In this document: positions 1 through 6,042 of the stretch, in pieces
Position numbering within the stretch: position 1 is the stretch's first letter
Layout of the letters: the number at the start of each line of letters is the position of its first letter
NCBI GenBank assembly: GCA_021790615.1
Contig: JAJYGW010000316.1
Location: forward strand, 1 to 6,042
Direction: 5' to 3'
DNA: 6,042 nucleotides
From: Actinomycetes bacterium
GTDB taxonomy: Bacteria > Actinomycetota > Acidimicrobiia > Acidimicrobiales > JAKAOS01
Translations under genes and position numbers: made by a program
Notes under the pieces: model-generated
The model's database searches: none
Told to the model about the DNA's origin: nothing
What the model saw: the letters and a program-made list of their open reading frames with translations, nothing else

Positions 1-2
1 CG

Positions 3-854
3 ACGGAGCGACGGGGCAGGCACGAGGTGACCGGCTTCGATGCCGTGCTCGTCGACGCGGTTGGGACCGCCCGGCGCCGGGTCACCGGTCTCGGGGCGAC
101 CCGGTTCGGGGTGCGACCGGTGGTCGAGGCGCTGTCGGCGGCACTGCCGGCCGGCGGTGGCGGCGCCGAGCTCGAAACGACCCGCTCCTCCGCCGAACGC
201 CTCCGCTCCGGAGCGTCGTTGCTCCGCCCGTACATGGCCGGCGACGACCTGCGGCGGGTGCACTGGCCGACGACGGCCCGGATCGGCGACATCATGGTGC
301 GCGAGGGCGGCGATCGCGACCGGCAGACGACGTCCGGGGTCACCGTCGTCCTGTCCTCCAACCTGGCTGCCGGCGGCGACCAGGGAGCAGAGAGCGAACG
401 TTTCGAGCACGCCGTGCGCATCGCCGCCAGCCTGTTGACGGCGGCGGCGCGCGAAGGCATGTTTCGCCTCGTCATCCCCGGTGGCACCGACACTGGGGAT
501 GGCACCGGCGTACGGGACCTCGATTCAGTGCTCGAGGCCCTCACGGAGGTGCGTGGCGCCCCGATCGGGCGATCGAAGCAATTGCAGGTCGCTTCGATCC
601 AGCGATCGGCGGTCGAGGAGCGGGTCGTCATCTTCGTCGTCGCCACCGCCACCGAACAGACCGTGCCCTTGCTGCTCGGCGCCGAGCCCGAGGCGCTCGT
701 GCCTCCCTCGTCGCCCGTCGTCGTGATCTGCGCCGGTTCCCCCGAGAGCAGCCTCGAGCCGGTCAGCCGGCGCCATCTCGTTGTCCGCAGTGCCGTCGGC
801 GACTCCCTCGAAGAGCTCTGGACGGCCGGAGAAGCCGCCCTGGCAAGGGCATGA
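3..854 (+). CDS. DUF58 domain-containing protein, 5'-truncated
   Basis: This is the C-terminal part of a DUF58 family protein. The reading frame is open to the left edge: codons before the first in-window GTG (27) read TERRGRHE, which matches the RRGRH-type segment ahead of the DUF58 core, so GTG 27 is an internal valine and the start lies outside. The family signature GDDLRRVHWP is at bases 240-269, followed by a TARIGDIMVRE stretch, which identifies the family clearly. After it comes a von Willebrand A-like fold whose first strand reads TVVLSSN (342-362). The usual acidic D-x-S-x-S metal site is not evident there. DUF58 proteins are commonly encoded between a MoxR AAA ATPase and a TgpA-like transglutaminase, and the latter starts 4 bases downstream here. 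The biochemical role of the family is not established; an envelope-related or chaperone-like role with MoxR is inferred. Confidence 0.9.
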   Translation, partial: TERRGRHEVTGFDAVLVDAVGTARRRVTGLGATRFGVRPVVEALSAALPAGGGGAELETTRSSAERLRSGASLLRPYMAGDDLRRVHWPTTARIGDIMVREGGDRDRQTTSGVTVVLSSNLAAGGDQGAESERFEHAVRIAASLLTAAAREGMFRLVIPGGTDTGDGTGVRDLDSVLEALTEVRGAPIGRSKQLQVASIQRSAVEERVVIFVVATATEQTVPLLLGAEPEALVPPSSPVVVICAGSPESSLEPVSRRHLVVRSAVGDSLEELWTAGEAALARA

Positions 855-858
855 AGCG

Positions 859-3333
859 GTGAGCACGCTCGCCACCTCGAGCGCCGGCCGCGACGGCCAG
901 CGGCGCACCGCCCCCCTCCCGTGGGTGCTCCTCACCCTGACGGACCTCCTCGCCATCGCCACGCTGGCCCGTTGCTTCACCGGGGCGGGAGAGCTCGCGC
1001 TCGCTCTGCCGGTCTGCGGCCTCGTTCACGTGCTGGCCGGTGGCGGGCGCCGGTTGGGGGCGCGGCTCGCGAGGCGCCCGGAAGGCGCACCCGGTAGAGC
1101 CTTGGCGTTCAGCTCCGCGGGCTGGCTGCTCGCTCTCGTCGTCGCCTTCGTGCTCCCGCTCGCCGGACTCGAGTGGCACACCTTCACCGACGGCCTTCCG
1201 CTCGGGCGGACCTGGCGAGTTGCCGACGGCCAGCTGTCGGTGGCGTGGTCGATCTTCTCGAACAAGATCGCACCGGTCGTGGAAGCTTCCGGTCTGGTGC
1301 TCGTCACAGGATGGGCGGCCGGCGCCATGGCGCTCGCCTCTGAGGTCCTCTACGCCGATGCGGGGCTTCCCGCCATCCTCGCCCTCGTCCCCGCCTTCGA
1401 TGTGGTCGTGTTCACGGGCACGCTCGGCACGTCGACCGGTCGTGCGGTCGAGCTCGCAGCGATCGCCGCCAGCGCGCTCGGTTTCCTCGTCACCGCGCAG
1501 GCGGACAGGCGAGGCGGCCGGACGGTCGTGGTGGCGCGGGCAGCCGGCGCACCGGCACGCGCAGCGAGGAACCTTCCACAGAGCGGAGCCACGCGCGGTG
1601 CCGCGCGGAGACTTGCCATCCCTGGAGTGACCCTGGCGGCGGCCATCGCGGCGGGCGTGATCGGTCCAGCGATCCCGGGTGCGACGAGTGCACCGCTGAT
1701 CGCGTGGCACGGGATCGCGGCCGGACGCCACGGAACGGGTCCCGGCGGCAGCGGCGGCGGTGCTCCGAACAAGACGATCGTGAGCGACCTCGTGCAGGTG
1801 GCGGAGCAGGAAGTCCAGAACTCCGGTGCGCTCCTGTTCACCGTGCACAGCTCACTGCGCCTGCGCGAGACGCTCGTCACCCTCGACAAGTTCAACGGCA
1901 ACGCCTGGTCCGCCGTGACAGGCTCCGGGCACGGCACGTCGTCGGTCCCGCAGTTCACGACGTCGCTCTCCTCCCTCGACCGCGACCCGCCGCCGGCCTT
2001 CGAGCTCCCGAACGGCTCTCAGGTCGTGGAGCAGTCGATCGAGATCTCGAGCCTCGGGGGTCAGTGGCTCCCCACTCCCGGCGTGACGAGCGCGATCGAC
2101 GGCGTGAGCGGCATCTCCCGCCTCGGCGCCAACGGCCCTCTCGCGTCACTCGCTCCGCTCAGCGCGAACTTCACCTACGGCGTGAAGGCCACGATCCCGC
2201 CGACCTCCGCCCCGCTCCTCGAAGCTGCCGACATCGTGGCGGCCGACACGACGATCGGCACGCCGGCTGTCGACCTGGAGCTGCCGAGGCCGGTACCGGC
2301 GCCGATCGAGCGACTCGCCCACTCCATCGTCGCCGGCGTGGCGAACCCGTACCAGATGGCGGTGAAGATCCAGGACTACTTCCTGTCCGGGCACGGCTTC
2401 ACCTACAAGCTGCCGACCTTCCAGCCGGGCGGTGCGATCGCGGACACGAGCCAGACATACCGGGCGCTCGAAGCGTTCCTGTTCGGGTCGAGGACCGGCT
2501 ACTGCCAGCAGTTCGCGACGGCCTTTGCCGTCCTTGCCCGCGTCGAGGGACTGCCCACCCGCATCGCGGTCGGCTTCCTCCCCGGCAAGCAGGTGAAGAA
2601 GAACGAGTACATCGTGACCGGGGCGCAGGTGCACGCCTGGCCGGAGGTGTTCATCCCGCCCTACGGGTGGGTCACCTTCGAGCCCACCCCGGGTGCGAGC
2701 ATCCCGACGAAACACGGCGAGACGACCACGACGATCGCCGCCCAGCGGCACCTCGGCGGCACGACGGGCACGACGCTCCCCCACGGGATCCGGTCCAACT
2801 TCCGGCTCATCGGCGGCCGGGGTGGCCCAGCCGGGAAGCACGGGACCACGCACCTCACGGCGCCTGCACGGGCGGCACAGTCCGGCTCGAGCGGAGCTGC
2901 CGACCTGCTCTTCGCGCTGCTCCTGTTCGCGCTCGCCTGGCTCGTCGGCGTGCCGACCTGGCGCGTCCTGCGACGCCGTCGCGATCGGCGAGATCCGCGC
3001 CGTTCGACCGTGGAGGCGTGGCGGTCGGCGACCTGGCTTCTCGCCGCGGCCGGTGCACACCGGCGACGGGCGGAGACCCACCTCGAGTTCGTGGACCGAG
3101 TGCGTCGTCTCGGCGTGCTCACACGAGATGCGGACGATGCGCTCGAGCGACTGGCGAGGAGGATGGACCGCGCCCTCTACGGCCCCCCTGCGGCCGGCGG
3201 AGCAGCAGCGCCGGATGCCCTGGCCGCCTGGGCTGACTCGGCGGCGATCCGCCGTTCTGCTCGTCGCCGAATCGCCTGGTGGCAGCAGCTGACGCTTCTC
3301 GTCGACCCCCGGGACCTCGTGAGCTCACCCTGA
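859..3333 (+). CDS. TgpA-like membrane transglutaminase domain protein (DUF3488 / transglutaminase core / DUF4129)
   Basis: This is an 824-residue membrane protein. The N-terminal part has about seven hydrophobic segments (roughly residues 20-38, 44-62, 86-104, 138-158, 163-181, 187-206, 253-274), as in the DUF3488 region of TgpA. A Gly-rich linker then leads to a long probably extracytoplasmic region with the transglutaminase-like core. Its catalytic candidates are Cys549 (in YCQQFATAF), His592 (in VHAWPEV) and Glu608 (in FEPTPG), the last at the usual acidic position. A Thr/Gly/His-rich linker (about 630-675) precedes a final membrane segment (681-701) and a cytoplasmic DUF4129-like tail with many arginines. 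GTG 859 was chosen because it lies 4 bases after the DUF58 stop with AAGGG at 845-849; an in-frame TTG at 781 would overlap the upstream gene by 74 bases and is less likely. TgpA of Pseudomonas is essential and acts at the envelope, but the substrate here is unknown. Confidence 0.93.
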   Translation: MSTLATSSAGRDGQRRTAPLPWVLLTLTDLLAIATLARCFTGAGELALALPVCGLVHVLAGGGRRLGARLARRPEGAPGRALAFSSAGWLLALVVAFVLPLAGLEWHTFTDGLPLGRTWRVADGQLSVAWSIFSNKIAPVVEASGLVLVTGWAAGAMALASEVLYADAGLPAILALVPAFDVVVFTGTLGTSTGRAVELAAIAASALGFLVTAQADRRGGRTVVVARAAGAPARAARNLPQSGATRGAARRLAIPGVTLAAAIAAGVIGPAIPGATSAPLIAWHGIAAGRHGTGPGGSGGGAPNKTIVSDLVQVAEQEVQNSGALLFTVHSSLRLRETLVTLDKFNGNAWSAVTGSGHGTSSVPQFTTSLSSLDRDPPPAFELPNGSQVVEQSIEISSLGGQWLPTPGVTSAIDGVSGISRLGANGPLASLAPLSANFTYGVKATIPPTSAPLLEAADIVAADTTIGTPAVDLELPRPVPAPIERLAHSIVAGVANPYQMAVKIQDYFLSGHGFTYKLPTFQPGGAIADTSQTYRALEAFLFGSRTGYCQQFATAFAVLARVEGLPTRIAVGFLPGKQVKKNEYIVTGAQVHAWPEVFIPPYGWVTFEPTPGASIPTKHGETTTTIAAQRHLGGTTGTTLPHGIRSNFRLIGGRGGPAGKHGTTHLTAPARAAQSGSSGAADLLFALLLFALAWLVGVPTWRVLRRRRDRRDPRRSTVEAWRSATWLLAAAGAHRRRAETHLEFVDRVRRLGVLTRDADDALERLARRMDRALYGPPAAGGAAAPDALAAWADSAAIRRSARRRIAWWQQLTLLVDPRDLVSSP

Positions 3334-3343
3334 GCGTGTCCCG

Positions 3344-3359
3344 GGCGCGACCCCGCGCC
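3344..3359 (+). other. Short GC hairpin in the tgpA-like/sigma gap
   Basis: A perfect 6-base stem GGCGCG / CGCGCC encloses the 4-base loop ACCC, 10 bases after the TgpA-like stop codon. No T-tract follows (next bases ATTCAGC), so it is not a classical intrinsic terminator. It could weakly stall or protect the 3' end of the upstream transcript, or be a chance product of GC-rich sequence. Confidence 0.35.
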
Positions 3360-3368
3360 ATTCAGCTA

Positions 3369-3374
3369 TAGGGT
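3369..3374 (+). promoter_or_regulatory. Candidate -10 box (TAGGGT) for a leaderless sigma-factor transcript
   Basis: TAGGGT fits the actinobacterial TANNNT -10 pattern. The A of ATG 3381 lies 7 bases downstream of its last T, the spacing expected if transcription begins at the start codon. The -35 region is weak (GCGACC at 3347-3352, 16-base spacer). The AGGG inside this element (3370-3373) is also 7 bases from the ATG and could instead serve as a ribosome binding site, so the two readings compete. No convincing GGAAT-N18-GTT SigR-type motif was seen in the gap. Confidence 0.4.
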
Positions 3375-3380
3375 GCTCCA

Positions 3381-3953
3381 ATGGCCGATCAGGCGCGCTT
3401 TGCCGAGGACACCGAGCAGTTCATGAACTCGCTGTACTCGGCCGCGCTCCGCATGACCCGGAACCGGGCGGACGCGGAGGACCTCGTCCAGGAGACATAC
3501 CTGAAGGCGTATCGGGCGTATGGCTCTTTCAAGGCGGGCACCAACCTGAAGGCCTGGTTGTACCGCATCCTCACCAACACCTTCATCAACCAGTACCGGG
3601 CGAAGCGGCGCCATCCCGACGAGACCGATCTCGAGGAGATCGAGGACTTCTACCTGTTCCGCCGCCTCGGCGGCCTGGAGGCTGCAGCTGCCGGCCGTAG
3701 CGCCGAGGACGAGGTCCTCGAGAGCTTCACGGACGAGGACGTGAAGCAGGCGATCGAGTCGCTTCCCGAGAACTTCCGGATCACGGTGCTGCTGTCTGAC
3801 GTCGAGGGTTTCTCCTACAAGGAGATCGCTGAGATCACTGATGTCCCGATCGGCACGGTCATGAGTCGCCTGCACCGGGGAAGAAGGGCGCTCCAGAAGG
3901 CGTTGCACGAATTCGGCGAGCAGCACGGACTTGTCGGGGCGAAGTCCGGATGA
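3381..3953 (+). CDS. sigH: ECF RNA polymerase sigma factor, SigH/SigR thiol-stress type
   Basis: This 190-residue protein is a complete extracytoplasmic-function-type sigma factor. Region 2 spans about residues 11-77, with the core-binding motif [14 protein letters not shown] (32-45) and the -10 recognition helix in [23 protein letters not shown]. Region 4 spans about 121-175 and carries the helix-turn-helix [26 protein letters not shown], very close to Mycobacterium SigH and Streptomyces SigR. These factors direct core polymerase to thiol-oxidative and heat stress genes such as thioredoxin and protease genes. The start at ATG 3381 is firm: an in-frame TAG lies at 3369-3371, so no longer N-terminal isoform can be made. 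The anti-sigma gene follows directly, which supports the subfamily. The regulon in this organism is inferred only. The name sigH is used by family; sigR would be equally valid. Confidence 0.95.
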   Translation: MADQARFAEDTEQFMNSLYSAALRMTRNRADAEDLVQETYLKAYRAYGSFKAGTNLKAWLYRILTNTFINQYRAKRRHPDETDLEEIEDFYLFRRLGGLEAAAAGRSAEDEVLESFTDEDVKQAIESLPENFRITVLLSDVEGFSYKEIAEITDVPIGTVMSRLHRGRRALQKALHEFGEQHGLVGAKSG

Positions 3954-3956
3954 GCC

Positions 3957-3960
3957 GGAG
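3957..3960 (+). promoter_or_regulatory. Ribosome binding site deciding the anti-sigma start
   Basis: GGAG stands 7 bases before ATG 3968, an ideal spacing. The competing in-frame ATG at 3950, which overlaps the sigma stop as ATGA, has only a weak purine stretch upstream. This favours the 88-residue form starting at 3968. Confidence 0.6.
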
Positions 3961-3967
3961 ACCGGGG

Positions 3968-4234
3968 ATGACGCGAGACGAACAACAGGACGAGCTGGAT
4001 TGCCGGGAGGCGCTCCACCGCATCTATCACTTCCTCGACGGCGAGCTGACCGCCGACCGGCGGGTCGAGATCGAGGCGCACCTGAACGGTTGCTCCCCGT
4101 GCCTGAGCATGTTCGGGTTCGAGGCAGAGCTGCGCAAGGTCGTCGCGTGCAGGTGCCAGGAGGTCGCGCCTACCGAGCTGAGGGATCGGATCGCGCAGGC
4201 GATCAACCACGAGCACGATCAGGCGGCCACGTAG
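3968..4234 (+). CDS. rsrA: Zinc-binding redox-sensing anti-sigma factor, RsrA/RshA family
   Basis: This 88-residue protein (94 if ATG 3950 is used) carries the ZAS signature H38-x3-C42-x2-C45 (HLNGCSPC). Additional cysteines are at 12, 61 and 63. In Streptomyces RsrA the equivalent Cys11, His37, Cys41, Cys44 and Cys61/62 serve zinc binding and disulfide switching; oxidation releases zinc and frees the sigma factor. The match in position is nearly one to one, except that the C-terminal pair reads C-R-C instead of adjacent cysteines. The helix CREALHRIYHFLDGELTADRR and the tail APTELRDRIAQAI are typical of the family. The gene lies immediately after its cognate sigma gene and ends 3 bases before the next start, so it is expected to be co-expressed and to act in the cytoplasm by binding the sigma factor. 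Confidence 0.93.
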   Translation: MTRDEQQDELDCREALHRIYHFLDGELTADRRVEIEAHLNGCSPCLSMFGFEAELRKVVACRCQEVAPTELRDRIAQAINHEHDQAAT

Positions 4235-4237
4235 GCG

Positions 4238-5332
4238 GTGGCCTACGACCCGGTCGACTGGTCGGTCGCCGAACGCGTCGCGGTGCGCGTCGCCCGCCGG
4301 GCTGCACCCCTTGTCGATCCTCGGACGAACGACCTGTTGCACGCAGACTTCGGCGACCTGACGCCCATTGCGGAGGGGCTCGTGACCGAGACGACGGGTC
4401 TCACGAGCCTCGAAGGTCCCGCCAAGGCCGAGGTGACCGACCGTGCCGGATGGATCCGGGCCAACCTCCGTTCCTTCCAACGCCTCATCGGTCCGCTTCT
4501 CGAACGGGCGGAGCGTGACGGCAGGGGTCCGCTCGGGCGGGCCATGCCGGAGCCGCTCGCCCGCGCCGCCCGGGCTGTCGCCGGTGCCGAGCTCGGAGCG
4601 GTGCTCGGCTGGATGTCGACACGGGTGCTCGGGCAATACGACCTGCTCCTCACAGAGGATGCCGACACACCGGGCGACGTCGTGTACTACGTGGGCCCGA
4701 ACGTCATCTCGCTCGAGCGTCGCCACGGGTTCCCGCCGAATGAGTTCCGGCTCTGGATCGCCATCCACGAGCTGACGCACCGAGCGCAGTTCACCGGCGT
4801 CCCCTGGATGCGCCAGCACTTCCTCGGCCTCGTCGACAAGGGCGTGTCGATCGCGGCGCCGGACCCGAAGACACTCGCCGCCGCGCTCGCACGCATGGCC
4901 GGCGAGATCCGTGCGGGGCGCAACCCCATCGCGGAGTCAGGTCTCGTCGGGGCGCTCGCGACGCCTGAGCAGGCTGCGGTCCTGCGCCAGATCCAGGCAT
5001 TGATGAGCTTGCTCGAGGGCCATGGCGACATCGTGATGAACAGGGCCGCGGCCGACCGCATCCCTGGCGCCAAGCGGTTCGCGGAGACTCTGCAGGCACG
5101 TCGCGAGTCGTCGAGCGGCGTCACGAGGCTCCTGCAGCAGCTCATCGGCATGGAGGCCAAGATGAGGCAGTACAAGGAGGGCGAGCGTTTCGTCGAGGCC
5201 GTCGAGGCCGAGGATCCCGGCCTGCTCGCGCTCGTGTGGGAGGACCCTCAGTACCTGCCGAGCCTGGACGAGGTGCGCGACCCGCCGCGCTGGATCGATC
5301 GCGTCGGGGGCCGGTCGCTCGAGATCGCCTGA
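4238..5332 (+). CDS. Zinc-dependent metalloprotease-like protein, DUF2342 / Zincin_2 family
   Basis: This 364-residue protein begins with YDPVDWSVAERVAVRVARR, the VDW-type N-terminus of the actinobacterial DUF2342 family (models of this group are named putative hydrolase or coenzyme F420 biosynthesis-associated). The zinc signature H177-E-L-T-H181 is intact and is followed by RAQFTGVPWMRQHF. A second conserved segment, E260-G-H-G-D264, probably supplies the third metal ligand (inference). No signal peptide or membrane segment is visible, so it is likely cytoplasmic. GTG 4238 lies 3 bases after the anti-sigma TAG; the ribosome site is weak, which suggests translational coupling. The gene precedes tilS, the same order as Rv3626c-Rv3625c in Mycobacterium tuberculosis. 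No substrate is known; a role in F420 metabolism is suggested only by family naming, and nothing else in this window supports it. Confidence 0.9.
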   Translation: MAYDPVDWSVAERVAVRVARRAAPLVDPRTNDLLHADFGDLTPIAEGLVTETTGLTSLEGPAKAEVTDRAGWIRANLRSFQRLIGPLLERAERDGRGPLGRAMPEPLARAARAVAGAELGAVLGWMSTRVLGQYDLLLTEDADTPGDVVYYVGPNVISLERRHGFPPNEFRLWIAIHELTHRAQFTGVPWMRQHFLGLVDKGVSIAAPDPKTLAAALARMAGEIRAGRNPIAESGLVGALATPEQAAVLRQIQALMSLLEGHGDIVMNRAAADRIPGAKRFAETLQARRESSSGVTRLLQQLIGMEAKMRQYKEGERFVEAVEAEDPGLLALVWEDPQYLPSLDEVRDPPRWIDRVGGRSLEIA

Positions 5333-6042
5333 TGCGTACCGGCGCTCCGGCCCTGCGGTTGGTGCGTCGAGGAGAGGCACCAACGCGGGATCTCGCGCGA
5401 CGCCTGCTCGAACGCTGCAGCTTCCCGCCGACGGAGGCCGGCGAGGGGAACCCCCGGCCGGTGGCCGTCGCCTGTGCCGTCTCGGGCGGTGCCGATTCGC
5501 TCGCGCTCCTCGTCCTCGCGCTCGAGGCAGGCTTGCGTCCAGTCGCCTACCACGTCGACCACGGTTTGCGCCCCGGTTCGGCTGACGAGATCTCGGTCGT
5601 TCAGGAGGCCGCCCGCCGGCTCAACCAGTCCGCTCCGGCGGACCGGCAGATCGAGACCTGCTCGCTCAGCGTCGACGTCACGCCTGGGCCGAACCTCGAG
5701 GCAAGGGCGCGGGAGGCGCGCTTCGCCGTGCTCCCGCCCGCCATCGCGACGGGACACACTGCGGACGACCAGGCGGAGACAGTCCTGATCAACCTCCTGC
5801 GGGGTGCGTCGGGCTCCGGACTGGCCGGCATGGCGGCGGGGCCACGCCACCCGATCCTCGGCGTCCGCCGTTCGGAGACGAGAGCAGTCTGTCGTGAGGC
5901 AGGACTCGAGTGGTTGGAGGATCCGAGCAATTCGGACCTCGGACCGCTGCGCAACCGGGTGCGCCATGAGCTCCTGCCGCGCCTGAACGAGCTGTCGGGG
6001 CGGGACCTCGTGCCGGTGCTGTGCAGGCAGGCCGAGCTCCTC
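5332..6042 (+). CDS. tilS: tRNA(Ile)-lysidine synthetase TilS, 3'-truncated by window end
   Basis: The first 237 codons of TilS are present and no stop occurs before the window edge. The enzyme uses ATP and lysine to convert C34 of the CAU anticodon of tRNA-Ile to lysidine, which is essential for AUA decoding. The PP-loop SGGADS is at residues 51-56, HVDHGLRP at 74-81, NLEARAREARF around 124-134, GHTADDQAET at 141-150, and RNRVRHELLP at 207-216, all in the family order. ATG 5332 overlaps the previous stop by one base (TGATG), implying coupling. The stretch before the PP-loop (about 50 residues) is somewhat long, so a start further in is possible. The segment between the NLEAR motif and GHTADD is about ten residues shorter than usual. 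In a mostly GC-rich genome AUA codons are rare, but the gene is normally still essential. A following hpt gene, as in mycobacteria, is plausible beyond the window. Confidence 0.95.
   Translation, partial: MRTGAPALRLVRRGEAPTRDLARRLLERCSFPPTEAGEGNPRPVAVACAVSGGADSLALLVLALEAGLRPVAYHVDHGLRPGSADEISVVQEAARRLNQSAPADRQIETCSLSVDVTPGPNLEARAREARFAVLPPAIATGHTADDQAETVLINLLRGASGSGLAGMAAGPRHPILGVRRSETRAVCREAGLEWLEDPSNSDLGPLRNRVRHELLPRLNELSGRDLVPVLCRQAELL

Noticed and set aside
763..1848. Long open frame on the - strand (361 codons) opposite the TgpA-like gene
   Set aside because: Its product is rich in Arg, Gly, Glu and Asp with no recognisable domain, and it lies opposite a gene with clear domains. Such frames arise by chance in GC-rich coding DNA.
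2146..3081. 311-codon - strand frame
   Set aside because: Same pattern of a charged, motif-free product opposite a well-supported gene.
1704..3236. 510-codon + strand frame overlapping the TgpA-like gene in another phase
   Set aside because: The translation is an Arg/Pro/His-rich low-complexity string without motifs, while the overlapping frame encodes the transglutaminase core.
3269..3315. Possible SigR-type autoregulatory promoter (GAAT at 3269-3272, or GGGAC at 3311-3315)
   Set aside because: No GTT is found 18-19 bases downstream of either element, so the GGAAT-N18-GTT pattern is not met.
3344..3360. Intrinsic terminator after the TgpA-like gene
   Set aside because: The hairpin is short and lacks a following T-tract, so it is listed only as a hairpin.
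3815..4819. 334-codon - strand frame across the sigma, anti-sigma and DUF2342 genes
   Set aside because: It spans three confidently identified genes on the other strand and shows no domain of its own.
5248..5967. 239-codon - strand frame opposite tilS
   Set aside because: TilS motifs on the + strand are complete and in order, so the antisense frame is a by-product.

Overview
The window is GC-rich, tightly packed actinobacterial-type DNA with every real gene on the + strand. Three things point to Actinomycetota: a SigH/SigR-like sigma factor with an RsrA-like zinc anti-sigma factor, a DUF2342 (Zincin_2) protein directly upstream of tilS as in mycobacteria (Rv3626c-Rv3625c), and frequent GTG starts with minimal intergenic space. 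A deep-branching class such as Acidimicrobiia is a guess; the sequence alone does not fix it.

Layout. Positions 3-854 hold the 3' part of a DUF58 protein gene, whose start lies outside the window. A TgpA-like membrane transglutaminase (859-3333) follows after 4 bases. This pair usually follows a MoxR-type AAA ATPase gene, which would lie upstream of the window. A 47-base gap (3334-3380) is the only real intergenic space. It holds a small GC hairpin and a candidate promoter whose -10 box lies just ahead of the next ATG. Then comes a second compact run: an ECF sigma factor of the SigH/SigR thiol-stress type (3381-3953), its RsrA-like anti-sigma factor (3968-4234), a DUF2342 zinc-metallopeptidase-like protein (4238-5332), and the 5' part of tilS, tRNA(Ile)-lysidine synthetase (5332-6042, cut by the window end).

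How the genes may work together. DUF58 and TgpA probably form one envelope-associated module of poorly known function. In the second run, the anti-sigma factor should hold the sigma factor inactive until its cysteines are oxidised. The DUF2342 gene and tilS follow with a 3-base gap and a 1-base overlap, so they are probably co-transcribed with the redox switch. That coupling is the most interesting aspect of the window. I found no mobile elements, CRISPR arrays, RNA genes or convincing repeats, and no clear sign of an undescribed system.
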